Origin: Heterotrichella gracilis
Taxonomy: Eukaryota > Sar > Xanthophyceae > Tribonematales > Xanthonemataceae
Length of the DNA stretch: 64,000 nucleotides
Assembly: GCA_032358255.1 (NCBI GenBank)
Contig: JAULBX010017081.1
Location: forward strand, 25,519-89,518
Direction: 5' to 3'
Shown: positions 41,899 to 54,600 of the stretch, in pieces
Layout: each line of letters begins with the position of its first letter
How positions within the stretch are numbered: the first letter of the stretch is position 1
Position numbers and translations under genes: made by a program
The notes under the pieces: model-generated
Told to the model about the DNA's origin: nothing
Database searches by the model: none
The model's input: only the letters and a program-made list of their open reading frames with translations

Positions 41899-44800
41899 GG
41901 TCCCAGACCTTCCAAATTATCCTCATGAACAGCAGCACCCACATCCACAAGACGTTTATCACGCAAACGGAGCCCAACCTGCACGACGTGGCAGTGGCAA
42001 CCCCTCTGACCCTGGAGCGCGCACTGCACCCCGAGCGGTTTCCAAAGCTGTTCTACACGGCCCACACCACAACCCTGAGGCTGGCGGCTGGCAGGGAAGC
42101 TAGCGTGGGTCAGCTGGTGACCATCAGCATCCCCATGCTGGCGGTGGTCCACAGGCGGAACAGCCTGCAACCGCGGTACACCCTGCAGGCAGGTCCCCAT
42201 AACCCTAAACCCTAAAACTCTAAAAACCCTAAAACCATGTAGCATCTCCGCGCTGGCGGTGGCCTGCAGGAGGGAAACCCTGAAGCTGCGGTACACCCTA
42301 CTGGCAAGGTCCCCAAAACCCTTATAACTAAACCCTAAAAGCATGTAGCGTCCCCGCACTGGCTGTGTCGGTCACAGGGGGAACAGTCTGCAGCCGCTAT
42401 ACGACACGCTGCAAGCAGGTCCAAAAACCCTAGATTATAAACCCTACTTCACTACTCACAGCCACGTTACACCCTGCAGTAAGGTCTCTAAGCAATAAAC
42501 ATTGAAATCCTCAGCAATAAAAATAAAACCAAACCCTATACCCTAAACCCTAACCCCAGCCTTGCCCCACGCTGCAGGAGGTCCAGGGCGGCTTCCTGCT
42601 CTACCTGCGGTCACTCCAGTCTCACAACATGCCAAGCAAGGCAACAACCAGCCCCTCCCCCCTGCCATCAACAACACCCACCCGGGACCAGTCAAGCAAG
42701 TCCAGCGACGCAGCACCCACCCTCCAGATATCCGTGTGCGCAAGCTCTCAGACTACACAGCCCCTTGCCTGGGGTTCAGCCATCCAGTGCGCCAGCACCC
42801 AGCAGCTCGCCAGGCATCCAGGGCTTGTCAGCGTCCAGTGCCAGGCGCTGGCGCCAACCCCAAGCCTGGGGACAGCGCAAGGAGGAAACGGTAAGGGACC
42901 CTAAATCCTAACTCTAAACCCTACACCTAAACCCTAAACCCTAAACCCCAGGTGCTCGCCAGCGCGCAGCGCCAGCTGCTGGCGCCCACCCAAAGCCTTT
43001 CGACAGCCCAAAGGTTAAGGAGGAAACGGTACCCTGTAGCCTAAGATATAAACCCTAAACCCTTATCCCTGAGCCCCAAGCCTCTTGGCAGCCCGAGGAG
43101 CGCAAGGAGGGGATGGCAAGGGACACAGTGGGCAATGGGAGATGCGCATGGCTTCTGTTTTCACCCCTTTATTGCTACGCCTTTTTCCTGCCCCATTTTG
43201 CAACTCCATTTTGCTACGCATTTTTGTTTCCTTTGCTCAACCAGCGCGCTTGTTCAGGGACAGGCTGCATGTTTTGGCGTTGATTATCACCTGTGTATTC
43301 ATTTATTTGTTCATATTACTGAATTTATAATTGGATAAATGACAGGGGGGAAGCTCAAGGCGCCCTGCGGCAAGGCCAGGCGACTGGCGGGAGTGCAGCA
43401 ATGGCTGGCAACACTGCTGAAGATGGCACAGCAGACAGGAGCGGGGGCACAGGTGGTGCGGAGGTTCCTCGCATTCCTGTGCAAGGTGAGGGTATAGGGT
43501 TTTGGGGTTTATGTGTTGAGAATCGCGCAGCAGACGGGCGCAGGAGGACAGGCGATGCGGAGTTTCCTTCAATTCCTGTGCAGGGTGAGGCTTTAGGGTT
43601 TTACGTGTAGGGTTTAGGGTTTGTGCTTGAGGGTCGCACAGCAGGAGGGTGCTGCGGAGGATCCTGTGCCAGGTGAACGTTTTGGGTTTATGGATAGGGT
43701 TTAGGGTTAGTGTCTCGAGGGTTATGCGGTAGGCGGGCGCGGGGGCACAGGCGCTGCGGAGGTTCCTTCAATTCCTGTGCAGGGCGAGGCTAGGCGCAAT
43801 TGCATGGATGAGCAGGGAATCCTGGTGGCTAGGCTGCTGAAACTGTAAACATCTATAGGTGCTTGAGGAAGTTTTGGGTTTGGCTGAGCCATGCGTGCGG
43901 TTTAGGGTTTGGGGGTTAGGGTTTAGGAGCACCAAGTGTGCCAGTGGCCTTCCTTGGCACTGTGTTCCCTGGCTGCTTACACACCACACCGTACCATAAA
44001 CCCTAAACCTTACACCCTGAACCCTAAACCCAGAGCCCTAAACCCTAAACAGTGCTGTTGTTAACGCACCGCCTCGCCCCCCGGCAGCTCCCCCGCTTCT
44101 GCCTGGTTGCGCTGTGAGCTAACGGTTTAGGGTTTGGGATCCAGGGTTTAGGGTTTTAGGTGGGCGCCATGCAGTCAGCATCATGTTCACTGGTCTCACC
44201 TGGCACCCCTTCCTGTTTGGTATATAACACACAACTCCCCCCCCTTGCGGCTATCTCGCTATACTGCAGGAAGCATGAAACTAAGTAACCTTCCCCCCTT
44301 GCAGCTCCCGCGGTTCTGCCTGGGTGCAATCGTCACGCCATGCAGCGGGCCCCGCGCACACATCCGTGCGCCCCCCACCAAGCCCCCCACCGACTGGTGC
44401 GCCGTGATCGAAGCAGACTTGGACAAGGCAAGGCAGGCAATGCTGGCCAACCAGTACACACCAGGCGCGGTGTTTGGGACCCCATACACACTGGACTTCG
44501 TCTGCGTGATCGACATGCACCCCCAGCCCACCGCCTCCACGCCCGCAAAACCCTCCAAGAACCTTGTCGCCAGCCCAACAGTGATCGTGGAGGAGGCCGC
44601 AATCCCAGACGCCATCCCCAGCCCCTGTCCCAGCGGAATCCCCATCCCCAGCGCCATCCTCGGCAATATCCCCAGCCCCATCCCCAGCCTCATCCCGGTC
44701 CCCAGCTCCATCCTTATCCCAACGCCCATCCCCACCCTCGTCCCCAGCCCCAGCGCCAGCCTGGTGTCCATCCCCACCCCCATCTTCATCCCCAGCCCCG

Positions 44801-45078
44801 TCCCCAGCCGTATCCTCAGCATTCCAGGGGTGGTGGCGGCAGCGGACGCGGGGGGGGAGGCGGCCAAGGTGGTGGGGGAGGTGGCGGACGTGGTGGCCAT
44901 GATGGTTGACGCGCCAGTGGTGTGGAAGGTGGCGGAGGTGGCCAAGCGGGTGGCAAAGGTGGCCAAGGTTGCCAGGGCGGTGGCCAAGGTGGCGGAGGTG
45001 GCGGCGTCCTTGCGCGCCCCCTACTGGGTGCAGGCCATTGGTATCCACTGCGGGAGCCACATCAGCAGCTGGTGCTGA
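41899..45078 (+). CDS. Unknown protein with Pro-Ile repeat and Lys/Val/Ala repeat tail (5' partial)
   Basis: Not recognised. Exons are 41899-42188, 42578-42890, 43346-43485 and 44305-45078, phases consistent, about 506 codons, 5' exon missing. Exon 1 is beta-rich (FQIILMNSST, TTTLRLAAGREASVGQLVTI). Exon 2 goes from EVQGGFLLYLRS to a Ser/Thr-rich part. Exon 3 is a basic helix (RRLAGVQQWLATLLKMAQQ). Exon 4 starts LPRFCLGAIVTPC. It then has about 90 residues of Pro every second or third position with Ile, Leu, Val and Ser (IPSPIPSLIPVPSS type), then Ala/Val/Lys heptad-like repeats (VAKVAKVARAVAKVAEV), ending SSWC. The intron after exon 1 has a GC donor (CTGCAG|GCAGGT). The repeat tails suggest a structural or surface role; nothing proves location. 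Confidence 0.65.
42240..42495 (+). pseudogene. Relic copies of exon end (IPMLAVVHRRNSLQPRYTLQ part)
   Basis: Three decayed copies (about 42243-42312, 42352-42425 and 42465-42490) of the end of the exon at 41899, each with AAG/CAG|G(C)..GGTCC donor-like bases and CCCTAAA tracts. Confidence 0.8.
42948..43125 (+). pseudogene. Relic copies of exon 2 end of the unknown gene
   Basis: About 42948-43032 repeats QQLARHPG..QCQALAP..SL to GGN and the donor with indels. About 43073-43125 is a shorter copy. Confidence 0.75.
43497..43800 (+). pseudogene. Relic copies of exon 3 end of the unknown gene
   Basis: Three copies (about 43510-43588, 43630-43678 and 43715-43795) of the AQQTGAGAQ..RRFL.FLC(K) end, each with an AG|GTGA-like donor and TTTAGGG tracts. 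A short relic of the exon 4 start (CTCCCCCGCTTCTGCCTGG) lies at about 44084-44115. Confidence 0.8.
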
Positions 45079-45300
45079 GCATCATGGAGTTTTACAGTCC
45101 CCATCATGGATCCATCCCCATCATGGATGCGAATCCTGGGATTTGCCATTATGGAGTCCTGGAGTTTCCACCGTGGAGCCCTGGAGTCCCCATCATGGAG
45201 GCTTGGAGTCCCCATCATGGATCTCCAATCATGGTGGGGAAGGTGGCCAAATGGGTGGCAGAGGTGGCGGAGGTGGCGGAGGTGGCATCTGCACAATGCA
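45079..45300. repeat. Minisatellite CCCATCATGGA and GGTGG-rich run
   Basis: Variants of CCCCATCATGGA(G/T) recur about seven times at 45092-45235, then GTGGCGGAGGTGGC units at 45240-45290, just after the stop of the unknown gene. Probably in its 3' UTR. Confidence 0.8.
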
Positions 45301-48300
45301 GCAGTGGCTGCAGGCCATCAGCGCCACTGCCATCCCGGGACTCTGTTTATCGTCAGCCATGTAAGTCGAACGGCCACAGGCGGGTGGTGCATGGCTGCAT
45401 ACACCATGCCATGACGCCTAGTGTAGGGTGGAGGTAGCGGAGGCCGAAGTGCGCCTGAACGAAATGATTTTATAGATAGTAGGCTAGGTGGGGTGGGGTA
45501 GGGCTCCTAGTGACGATGCGCATCTGTTTCGTAGTCAGGCACCGTATTGTGATGGCACACAGACTCTGGCAATGAAACCTCATTTTGGTTGAGATGAAGT
45601 CTCTGACGTGTACTTTTCCTGTTTTGTGAGTGGAATAAATTGTTGTTGTTTATTTTTGCATTTGCTTACCTGGTTACATGCACCGGGTCATCGCTTTCTG
45701 TACGTTTTCTCCATAAAAACAATTTTGACTCATACTTTTAATGTTAACATCCATATAGCTCGTGATTGTATCCTGCTGTCACCGTGCCGATTTCTGAGTG
45801 CTATGCAAAGCACTACGTAGATTGCTGAGGATCATAGGCATGGATGCCTAAGGCATCCACAAATTTTGGATTTTATTTTATTAGTGTGATTATTGAATTC
45901 ATTAGCATACGCGGACCATAGTGCATGGGCACTAAAGGCCCATGCGCATGACTACTTTAGGGAAATTTCAGGTATATTTTAGACATAAATCAGGCTATCT
46001 AGGCAGGACATATACTCTGAGTCGCTACGTGTTGTTGACTACGCCTTTGGCGTGCTTTTCCTTTTTTTCCCTTTCTTGGGCTCAGCTGGAGCGTGCGAAA
46101 AGTGTGAATAATGGTTTACAAGTCCTTGAACTTGGAAGTGTGAGGTTCATGATGTGAGCATCTGTAAATGCCAAATCATCATGGGATTTGCCCACAATCT
46201 TGTCCATTGCACGAATGCCGCAAGTCATGTGAACCACGAATAACGCACCACAGATTGCAAAGGCATCCAGGCAGTCCATGATGACGTTGTCTACCAGGCA
46301 AGAGAGTCAGGGGGGACATGCCTACTTGCTACCCTCAGACCCCACAGTCCTACCCTGGGCTAGGGTTTTTCTGCAGCTGCCCCTGCGCCGAGCCACACCC
46401 TGGGCTAGGGGTTTCCCTTCTACAACAGCCATAGGCTAGGGATGCCACCCCTTCCAGAAGCCCTAGGCTAGGGTTTCCTAAAGTGGCGCAAGCAGATGGG
46501 AGGGGAAAGGCGCGCAGGGGTGGGGGCAGACCCCAAAGGAGTGCACGCAAACCCTAAGGGCGTTTGCTATTACCTTGGCGCCGGTCAGTGCGGTGCTGCA
46601 GATGCCCCACTGCCTGCACGTCAGAGCATGAGTGGCAGGGGCTGGCAGGAAATGGAGTGCAGGGCAAGTCATGCACACCTTGTGTGCATCCAACCGTGCG
46701 TGCACCAGCCTCCTCCCCTCATTGGGGTTTTGGGCAACCCTGACAGCTCGTGCCCGTAGGTGCGCGATATAGCTCAAATAGCTATATTTTACACCAATTT
46801 GTGTGCACGGATCCAGGGTCCAACAATAGGGTGCGGGGTGAGGGAAGCGGGTGCACCAGAGGGCCTTGCACATACAAACTCTTGCGTATGGAGTGCTGGC
46901 TGGCCAAGTGGCAGTGCGTGTACTCTGATAACCCGCCTTGTGTGTAGATAGCAAAGCAACTCAAGTCAGAAGGCGCCCCATTCGAACAACTTGAGGCAAT
47001 AACAGGAGGCTGGTTTGGCTGGCCACGCATGCATATAAGCCCACACTTTGAGTATAGTACCCCTCCTGGCCAGTTGGGGTACCCAGGTTAGCCCTACTGC
47101 AGTTCTGCTCGGTATCACCGTCGCGTGGTATACCGCACGGCCTGCACTAAGATAGGTCTTTAACTTGAAGTTCAAGTCCCTTGTTGTATAGGAACAATAG
47201 CCAGTGGGCATGACCCTAACCCCAGGCATGCCGAGGCAAAACAGCGCTTCGGGCGTTCTACAATTCCAACGCTGAAATATACGTATCCCGCCGGCGCAAG
47301 TTGAAAAAGGTACGGTATTAAGGGCCCTTGCGCAAGGGTTTTGCCTTGCTGCACCGCCGTGTGTGAATTTTATGGGTGGCATGTTGCCCAAACAGCATGC
47401 CTGTCGCCTCGCACCCTCTGAGCACATGCTGTAGCCAGTATGCACTACGCTGCACAGGGCTCTAGGACATAGTTAAGGACAGCTTTCGAACAATATACAC
47501 GGTCTGCATAGCTTCTCTGGAGCCTGGTCTGCCCATCTTGTTTGTCTATCTCCACCTGTCCAGCCTGCCAGTACTGCTGCAAGCTTTCGTGACGCCCACC
47601 GAAACCAGCTACATACCCAAAACCCACCAGTTCTGGAACACCTACGCAGGAACCATACGCAACCACTGGCGTTCAACACGTTGGTGGTTAACGTTGCGGA
47701 GCTACCAGCGTGATCACGTGAGGGGCACAGGTGAGACGGTGTGTGTGATGGCTTCGCCTGTGTGCATGCACATTGCAGTACAGTATAGTACACGTGTAGA
47801 CTGCTGCTGTGCACAGGAGGCCGTCTCACCTGTCCTGTATATTTACCGCCGCTTGGGTCCCGATGTGCACGTTTATGTGGGCGCCATGCAGTTCACTGTG
47901 GCCATGACTTTGGTGCGTGGATTTCACACGGGCCCCAATGAGCCTAATGGGTTCTGCAGGTCCAATCCTGGGCACTCAGGACTACAAAACCATTGGCACC
48001 CTTTACTAAGCGTGCCAATGGGCAATCTATACAGAACCAGCTAGTGGCTTCAGGGCATAGGACTCAGGGCATCACATAGAAGAGCAATTTGGGTGCAGGG
48101 GGGGTGGCTTTGTGCTGAAGGGTGTCCCTTGGTCAAGTGGTCGTACTAAGCTTTGCCCAACAAGGGATTGTGTCCAACAAGGCCTTACTTGGTGCAATTG
48201 TTCATGTTTCCTGTCGTTCCTCACCGTCTGTGCGAGTTTTTAGGGTTCATGGTTGGGGATGGAGGGTTTAGCGTTGCCTTGACGCCTGCCACCGTGTGTT

Positions 48301-48611
48301 CTGTTGGTGCAGGAGCTTCCATCACTTGGTGCAAAAGAACCGCACCCCAAGGCCCTACTAGGTCACGTCGCTGCTATACCGCGGCATAGCCTAGGCCAAA
48401 GGCAAATCGGGCCAGCGTGCAAAGCCGTGGGCTACAAGGGCATTTCTGCAACCAAGCGCCAGCAAGCACAGCCATGGATCAGGTGTGGCTCATAGCCGGC
48501 AGGCCTGCACTTGTTTGCCATACAAGGCACTGGCAACGTTAGGGTTTAGAGATTAGGGTTTAGGGTTTAGTGCGCCATTGCCATGCGTGGCGCACTAAAC
48601 CCTAAACCCTA
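45301..48611. other. Intergenic DNA
   Basis: 45440-46250 is AT-rich and holds nothing recognisable. 46350-46480 has four or five spaced copies of TAGGCTAGGG(T)TTT-like units. A plus frame at 47538-48044 (168 codons) has protein-like parts (FVTPTETSYIPKTHQFW) but no family or splice support. Short inverted repeats (CAGGTGAGACGG with CCGTCTCACCTG) lie at about 47728 and 47820. A palindromic CGCACTAAACCC junction lies at about 48540-48610, just before the U-box gene. Confidence 0.45.
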
Positions 48612-51600
48612 ATGCCTAATGGCACCAAGAAGCATTCCGCATCGAACAAACCCGCTTGCCCCGTGATCCACTTCCCTTTTTTTCTTATGATGCAGGCCCC
48701 AGCCACCCCAGCAGTGGCGCAGCAAGATGACCCGCAACCCCCCGACATGTACAAGTGCCCCATCACCTCCTGTGTCATGTGGGACCCCGTGCTGGCCCAG
48801 TCAGGCAGGATCTACGAGCGCGCAGCCATCCACAAGCATTTCACACTAAACGGGCCCACCTGCCCAATCACGCGCCAGCGCCTCGACCCCACGGTGCTCA
48901 CCCCGGTGTACCAGCTGCGTACTGCCTGCCGGGAGTGGATTGAGGCGCACCCAGACCACCTCGACAACCCCCCGGAGGAGCTGCGGGTTGAAGGGGAGTC
49001 TGCCCTGGGCCCCACCAGGGCCCAGCCCCAGTCGCGCAGGCCCAACCAGACCACCTTCTCCAACCCCATCGGCCCCTTCACCATCATATTTGTAGTGTGC
49101 TGGGTCACGTGGCTGGTGGTGGTGGTGGCCCAGTGGGTGGCTGCCTTGTTTGAGCAATTGGATGCCTACCTGGCTCCTGCTTCAGCCAATGGGGGGCGCC
49201 AACGGCGCACCCAGCATACGGCTGTGAACGGAGCAGAGGGGCAAACCCTAACCGACCAAGGGGAAACCCCTCGGGAGACGCAGGGGGGGGCGCGGGGTGC
49301 ATCTAGTACATCCCCAGTGGGCCCCGCAATAGCGCCCCATGAGTGGATGGCCTTATTCTCCACGCTGGCTACCGTGTTTTTCATGCGATGGGCCCTCGGG
49401 AGTTGGCTTCGCACCCTGCTGGCAGTGCTTGGCCTCTTGGTCCCGGGGTTACTTCAGAGGGTTGCTGTGTGGTGGAGGACTGGCCCAGCCAATGCAGGGG
49501 TTGTGGATGCCGCAGGACGCGCAGTCGTGGATGAAAGGTGCGTGCAATCTACATGTACAAAAGGATGCATTGCAACTACATGTGACAACTCACGCGTTTA
49601 CATTTACCTTTGACAATTGAATGTGACAATTACAAATGACAATTGCACGTGACAACTACATGGGACAATTACATGTCACAATGATTGAAAATGCCAATTA
49701 TCAATGAAGGGTTGCAGGCACAATGGGATAGTTGGAAGGAAAGGCTAAGCCCTAAAGTGACGTTCACACTCCACACTCGATTAAGGGCCTGGTGCTTAGC
49801 GAGGAGGGTTTGGGCCTTAGTTGAATGTCACCACATGTTGCCTTCGGTGAAACGTCTTAGCATGACCGAAAAATGCGTCTTTACAGGAGCGTGCTGTTGG
49901 ACCTGGCAGAAGCGGTGGACCCAGGTGGCTCCAGGCTGGCCTGAAACCCTAAGCCCTAAACCCTAACCCCAAAGAAATGTGCGCCTTTACAGGAGCGTGA
50001 TGTTGGATCTGGCAAGGGCGGTGGACCCAGGTGGCTCCAGGCTGGGCTGGCCCTCAACCATCAACCCTGTACCCTAGTGCATGGAGCACATTCCCTGTGC
50101 TAAGGTTTCCTGGCAGCCACCCAGTCAACACAGCCCTTGAACATATGCTAACAGAATGTGTCTTTACAGGAGCGTGATGTTGGATCTGGCAAGGGCGGTG
50201 GACCCAGGTGGCTCCAGGCTGGGTTGGCGGGATGATCTGCCACTGGAGGAGTGGGACGGAGTGATTTTGGAGGACGGCCTCGTGGTGGAAATCAAGTAAG
50301 ATGCAGCATAGACTTTTTACATATTTTCATTTTTTATGTAGAAAACAAAAACAAGAAAAATTACTGATTAATAACTTTGAGTGTGAAGCCTGTACATGCC
50401 TAGCTGTGTTGATGATGCACATGGGTGGATTGCCTTGCATGTGTGTTGATGTTGTCGTGGTCAGGTACATGGCAGAGCAACAGGCATGGCGTGCTCAGAT
50501 GAAAATGTGGTTTTTGCAGGTGGGGAGGCAAGCGCCTCCCCGGGGTTCTCCATGCCTTCCCTGAAGGCCTTGCCTACCTGCCGGCGCTGCGCACCCTGTA
50601 CGTATCATAAACCCTAAATCCCTAACCCTGAACCCTAAATCTGTAAGTATGGCACAGATGGACTGTGCACATAGGACTGTGCGCATGACCACAAGCTACA
50701 TGCATACATGCTGCCATTCATTCTATGGACATTAACATTATAACAGGAATTAATATAATTTTTTATTATGGCGAATGAGCGCTTGCCCATCGATGGAATT
50801 GGCACCACGCATTAGGGTGTAGGGTGTAGGCCATCATTGATCTTAGCCGCGCTCACCGCCTCTTTTACCACCCTTGTAGGTGGCCCCATGAAAACCAGTT
50901 CTTTGGGCCGCTGCCGTCTGCGTGGGGCAGGCCAGGGGCGTTCCCGCAGCTGAAGGATCTGTGAGTTTCCACTTGGCCAACCCTAAACCCTATTTCAAAA
51001 CCCGAATGCATGGTGTCTGCGTGGGACAGGCCAGGGGCGTTCCCGCAGCTGAAGGAGCTGTGAGTACTAATTTGGATAACCGTTAACGCTATACCTTAAT
51101 GCATGGTGCCCTGCGTGGGGAATGCCAGGGGGTTTCCGGAGCTGAAGGTGCTGTGAGTAGCCATGCATGGGGGCTCCTATTATGCCACACCCCAATGCAC
51201 ACCACTCCTGCCATGTGCTGCTCACCAGCCCTCGCCCATGTACACCCTTGCTCACCGCCTCCAAGGTGGCCCTTGCGAGTGGTGTACAGAAAAATAAGTT
51301 AGGGTTTAGAGTTGAGGCCTTCATGTGCCATGTCTCACCACCACCTGTACTGACCCTTGCTGGTGGTTTTTAGAGGAGATTCAGGGTTTAGGGTTTAGGG
51401 TTTGGTCCTCACCCGTGTCCACCGCGCTCACCACCTACACCACCCCCTGGGGTGCCGTGTCCCATGCAGCTGTGTACAACAATGAGTTGGGGTTTAGGGT
51501 TTAGGGTTTAGGTCCTCACCCATGTCCTCCCCGCTCACCACCACCTGGGTCACCTTGCAGGCTGCTGGATCACAACATCCTGAGTGGGCCGCTGCCTGCT

Positions 51601-54600
51601 GCGTGGGGCAGTGAAGGGGCCTTTCCACAGCTGGAGAAGATGTGAGTGGCTGCTTAGGGTTTAGGGTTCAGGGTTTAGGGTATTTTCAGCTGCAGCCCAG
51701 ATGCGTTTCCACAGCTGGAGAAGATGTGAGTGGCGATGCATGGTGACGCCCAATACTCAACTATGCCACCCTTGAGCACATCACCCCTGCCGTGTCCACC
51801 ATCCTCACCACACGCAGGGTCCATCTCGCAGGTGGCTCCATTGCAGCCGCCTGTGTGGGCAGCTGCATGCTTAGGGTTCAGGTTTTAGGGTTTAGGGTTT
51901 TCGTTCCTGCAGCAGATGCGAGTGGCCATGCAAGGCGTCTCCCACTCATGCGCCGCGCCTGCCATGCATTGCTCGTCAATCCTCACCCACGGGCCCCTCA
52001 TTCTCACCACCACTGGGGTGGCCCTTGCAGGTGGTTCCATTGCAATCGCCTGAGTGGGCAGCTGCCGGCTGCGTGGGGCGGGCCAGGGGTGTTTCCACAG
52101 CTGCAGAAGATGTGAGTGGCTGTTTAGGGTTTAGGGATTAGGATTTAGGGTTTTTTCAGCTGCAGCCCTGGGGTGTTTCCACAGCTGCGAGGGTGAGTGG
52201 CTGTTTAGGGTTTAGGGTTTAGGGTTTCCGCAGCTGCAAAAGGTGTGAGTAGCTGTTGAGGGTTTATAGTGTCCACAGCTGCAAAAATTGTGAGAAGCTG
52301 TTTAAGATGTAGGGTTTAGGAGTTAGGATTCCTTCAGCTGGAGCAGATGTGAGTGGCCATGCATGATGTCTCATAGCATGCCAAAACATTTATATATATA
52401 ATCAATAACTAATTAAATATCATGCCGCCCTGATGCATCACCACCTGCCAAGCATTGCTATTCAACTCTCACCCATGCCCGCCATTTCTCACATTACCGG
52501 GGCCAACCTCGTAGGTGGCTGTATGGTATCCAGCTGAATGTGTAGGGTTTTGGGGGGTAGCGGGTAGGGGGTAGGGGGTAGGGTTTAGGCCCTCACCCAT
52601 GTCCACCGCGCTCACCGCCTCCGGTGCCATCCTTCCACCAGAGTTGTCATCTCAAGTACTTATTTCGTTTTTGCAGGTGGCTGTATGGTAACCAGCTGAA
52701 TGGGCCGCTGCCGGCTGCGTGGGGCAGCGCAGGGGTGCTGCCACATCTGCAGGAGCTGTGAGTACCCACTTGGCTAACCCTGAACCCTAAACCCTAAACC
52801 TTCAACCCTAATCCATGGTGTCTGTGTGGGGCAACGCAGGGGCATTTTCGCATCTGAAGAAGATGTTTCCACTTTTAGAGGAACCGTGAGTGTCCACTTG
52901 GCTCCCCCTGGACCCGAATGCATGGTGTCTGCCATAATGGCGACCCAGTGCATCACCCCTGCCGTGTGTTGATATCCAGCCCTTGCCCGCATCCACCAAG
53001 TTCACCTTCTGAGTCAGCACATTGGCGGGCAGCGATGTCTTCACAGCACTTTGAGCTGTTTAGGGTAGTTAGGGTTTAGGGTTGCTGAGCTCAAAGGCTT
53101 GTTTAGGGTTTGACGTTTAGGGTTTTGGGTTGCTGGAAATCGAAATGCTGGAATGGGCAATGTCTCTAAACTCACATCCCTAAACCCTAAGCATGGCAAG
53201 AATGAGCCATGTCCACTCAAAACCCTTAATCCCTAAACCCTAAACCACTGGGGTCAGTGAGACTTCTAATGTTGTGAGTTGCCCATCAACTCATACCCAC
53301 GCAGAGGTGGGCCGTATCTTCAAACCCTAAACCCTAAATACCAAATGAGCCGTGCCCACTGTATCAACTTTGCTTGGGTCATTCTTGCAGGCTGCTCTCT
53401 GAGAACCAGCTGAGTGGGGAGCTGCCTGCTGCGTGGGGCAGCCCCGGGGCATTCCCGCAGCTATATCAGCTGTGAGTGGCCATTTGGCAACCCTAAACCC
53501 TAACCCTAAACCCTGATGCATGGTGTGTGCGTGGGGCAGGCCAGGGGCGCTTCCACAGCTATATCAGCTGTGAGTAGCCCTTGGCCAACCCTAAACTCTA
53601 ACCCTAAACCCTGATGCATGGTGTCTGTGTGGGGCAGGCTAGGGGCATTCCCACAACTCCTTAAGCTGTGAGTAGCCATGCATAGTGCCTCCCATGATGC
53701 AACCCCCAATGCATCACCGCCTGCCATGTGTGCCATGTGGTACTTGCCAACCTTCACCCATGCCCACCATGCCCAACACCACCAGGGCCACCTTACAGAT
53801 AGGAGCTAGGGTTTAAGCTGTAGGGTTACAGAAAAGAGGTAGGGTGAAGGCAGCAGGGTTCAGCCCTCGCCCATGTTAACCATTCTCACCATTACCATGG
53901 CCACCTATGCAGGTGGCTTCACCAGAACCAGCTGAGTGGGCTGCTGCCTGCTGCGTGGGGCAACCAAGGGGCGTTTCCACGACTACAGCAGATGTGAGTA
54001 GCATTGGGGTTTAGGGTTTAGGGTTTAGATTCCTCAGCCCAGGGGCGGTTTCGCGGCGACAGCGGATGTGAGTAGCTGTTAGTGTTCATGTTTTAGGGTT
54101 TAGGGTTTAGGATTCCTCAGCCCAGGGGCGTTTCCACGGCTACAACAGATGTGATTAGCGTTGGGGTTTAGGGGTTTGGGTTTTAGTTCCTCAGCCCAGG
54201 GGCGTTTGCGCGGCGACAGCGGATGTGAGTAGCTGTTAGGGTTCATGTTTTAGGGTTTAGGGTTTAGGATTCCTCAGCCCAGGGATGGTTTCGCGGCGAC
54301 AGCAGATGTGAGTAGCTGTTAGGGTTTAGAGTTTAGGGTTTAGGGTTTAGCTTCCTCAGCCCAGGGGCGTTCCGCGGGTACATCAGATGTGAGTAGCATT
54401 AAGGGTTCATGTTTTAGGGTTTAGGGTCTACGTATTCAGCCCAGGGGCGTTTTCTCGGCTACAGCAGAGTGAGTAGGCATGCATGGTTGTGCCCAGCACG
54501 CAACGTCATACCTGTTGTGTTCCTGAGCAGAATCTGTTGTGCTCCAAATAAAGCAGATTTTTTGGAATGTTTCCGGGCAATTTGCATTTTTATAGGTCAT

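Noticed and set aside
44259-45060. Long minus-strand frames rich in Ala/Thr and Gly/Met
   Set aside because: Shadows of the Pro-Ile and Lys/Val/Ala repeats on the plus strand, where splice phases and exon relics support the gene.
47538-48044. 168-codon plus frame as a gene
   Set aside because: Some protein-like segments but no domain, no splice support, and short inverted repeats inside the frame.
48120-48200. TGGTCAAGTGGTC as a tRNA D-arm
   Set aside because: No cloverleaf can be completed; anticodon and T arms are missing.
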